DNA from: Candidatus Heimdallarchaeota archaeon
GTDB lineage: Archaea > Asgardarchaeota > Heimdallarchaeia > JABLTI01
Length of the DNA stretch: 6,026 bases
Assembly: GCA_030667035.1 (NCBI GenBank)
Contig: DAOUWQ010000102.1
Location: forward strand, 1 to 6,026
Reading direction: 5' to 3'
In this document: one piece after another, positions 5,407 to 6,026 of the stretch
How the letters are laid out: the number at the start of each line of letters is the position of its first letter
Position numbering within the stretch: the first letter of the stretch is position 1
Notes under the pieces: generated by a model
Seen by the model: only the letters and a program-made list of their open reading frames with translations
Database searches by the model: none
Told to the model about the DNA's origin: nothing
Made by a program: the position numbers and the translations under genes

Positions 5407-5646
5407 ATGGGTAATATTAGATCCGATAAAATCAAAAGAACATCTAAAGAATTAGTAGCTAAATATCACCAGCACTTATCTACAGACTTTGATCATAACA
5501 AGTTACTGGTCAACAAGCTTACTGACGTTCAATCAAAACGTATGCGAAATAGAATCGCTGGCTATGTTACAAGAATTATGGTACAAATTAAAGACGGTAA
5601 AGTACAAGTCATCGAGAAATTAGCAGTTGGCGGCGGTACCAACTAA
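5407..5646 (+). CDS. rps17e: Small-subunit ribosomal protein eS17 (S17e)
   Basis: The 79-residue product is a component of the 30S ribosomal subunit. The family signature is clear: an N-terminal MGNIRSDKIKR, a helix with SKELVAKYHQHL, the TDFDHNKLLVNKL segment, and the conserved S-K-R-M-R-N-R-I-A-G-Y-V-T-R core (about 43-56). This protein is specific to Archaea and Eukarya, so it fixes the domain of the host. Archaeal versions as I recall them end shortly after the G-Y-V-T-R core, at about 60-70 residues. Here about 23 residues follow it (IMVQIKDGKVQVIEKLAVGG...), part of which might correspond to the start of the longer eukaryotic C-terminal region. The start is firm: GGAGG at 5395-5399, seven bases ahead. 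The gene is not in a ribosomal operon here; its neighbours are on the opposite strand. Confidence 0.96.
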   Translation: MGNIRSDKIKRTSKELVAKYHQHLSTDFDHNKLLVNKLTDVQSKRMRNRIAGYVTRIMVQIKDGKVQVIEKLAVGGGTN

Positions 5647-5735
5647 TCCTTCTCATTTTATTTAATTGGTTTCTTTCTCGAGACTCCAACCTATTTCTAG
5701 CTAATTTTAATTTATAAAAAACTAAAAGTTAGATA

Positions 5736-5745
5736 TAAGAAAAAA
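5736..5745 (-). terminator. T-tract after the truncated gene at the right edge
   Basis: Immediately after the stop codon (TAG, 5750-5748) the minus strand reads ACTTTTTTCTTA, a six-T run that fits archaeal T-tract termination. A weak inverted repeat (GTTAGA 5728-5733, TCTAAC 5747-5752) brackets it. On the opposite strand rps17e is followed by a T-rich stretch at about 5648-5677. Confidence 0.4.
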
Positions 5746-5747
5746 GT

Positions 5748-6026
5748 CTAACCTGATATTGTTTTTAAAACTTCATTTTTAACTTTCTGGAAATCTTTTC
5801 TTGCTTGAACAATAGATGAACCATAGCCCATAATCAAAAAGTAAGAATGAGAGTTATTACCAACAGATAATGGAGGAGCGAGAACACCATCGATTCCTGT
5901 TACTCGTTCAAATCGTGATTTTTTACTGACAGATGATGGAATAGAAACCTTAGAGAAGGTTACACAACCTTTCAATGAAATTTCAGGAACTTCTTTATCA
6001 TGTTCTATTAAATCTATCAAAATTTG
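5748..6026 (-). CDS. C-terminal part of an unidentified protein, possibly ATP-grasp family
   Basis: The reading frame is open to the right window edge, so the beginning of the gene lies outside and about 92 residues are visible. A TTG at 6020 is in frame but has codons for Gln-Ile before it and no ribosome binding site in view; I treat it as internal. The visible part is mostly beta strand (SLKGCVTFSKVSIPSSVS, GIDGVLAPPLS), then HSYFLIMGYGSSIVQARKDF and a closing helix to LKTISG. The pattern of a strand, a glycine turn, then an 'A-R-K-D-F' helix at the end resembles the last segment of ATP-grasp ligases and related carboxylases. None of the catalytic residues are in view, so that is a weak guess. 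It converges with rps17e. Confidence 0.6.
   Translation of the reverse strand, partial: QILIDLIEHDKEVPEISLKGCVTFSKVSIPSSVSKKSRFERVTGIDGVLAPPLSVGNNSHSYFLIMGYGSSIVQARKDFQKVKNEVLKTISG

Noticed and set aside
6018..6020. TTG as the true start of the right-edge gene
   Set aside because: The frame is open to the window edge and no ribosome binding site can be seen, so the start is most likely outside the window.
1..6026. CRISPR array, insertion sequence or transposase
   Set aside because: No regularly spaced repeats, terminal inverted repeats or recombinase motifs were seen on either strand.

Overview
This AT-rich window comes from an archaeon. The strongest evidence is a complete eS17 (rps17e) ribosomal protein gene, a family found only in Archaea and Eukarya. 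Supporting evidence is a set of archaeal-type TATA boxes (TTTATAAA, TTTAAATA), Shine-Dalgarno sequences of the GGAGG/AGGTGA type, a DmpI-like tautomerase, and secreted N-sequon-rich proteins anchored by a C-terminal membrane helix. AT-richness, long Ig-like surface proteins and an eS17 with an extended C-terminus would suit an Asgard-type lineage. That placement is inference; no single gene here proves it.

Layout. Positions 1-288 (minus) hold the N-terminal part of a secreted protein that runs off the left edge. A 3' tRNA fragment lies at 365-389. At 547-1449 (plus) is a 300-residue type I membrane protein with a signal peptide. A second copy of the same tRNA tail lies at 1545-1569, so two direct repeats 1180 bp apart bracket this single gene. 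Next come a strong TATA box (1681-1688), a 26-codon micro-ORF with its own ribosome binding site (1736-1816), and a tandem-domain GNAT acetyltransferase (1930-2895). The acetyltransferase converges on a DmpI-like tautomerase (2911-3102, minus), with a GAAA-loop hairpin at the junction. A hairpin plus T-tract terminator (3215-3252) ends a 611-residue Ig-like surface protein (3265-5100, minus). That gene starts with TTG and has a 29-bp dyad at its promoter. rps17e (5407-5646, plus) then converges on a truncated gene (5748-6026, minus) that resembles, weakly, the C-terminal end of an ATP-grasp-type enzyme.

How the genes relate. No operon with a shared pathway is visible; genes alternate in strand and most have their own promoter. 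The common theme is the cell surface: three of the seven principal coding regions encode exported proteins, two of them with many N-glycosylation sequons and a C-terminal anchor. The most unusual structure is the pair of tRNA 3'-tail repeats flanking one surface-protein gene. It looks like an integration scar or a mobilised single-gene cassette. No integrase is in the window.
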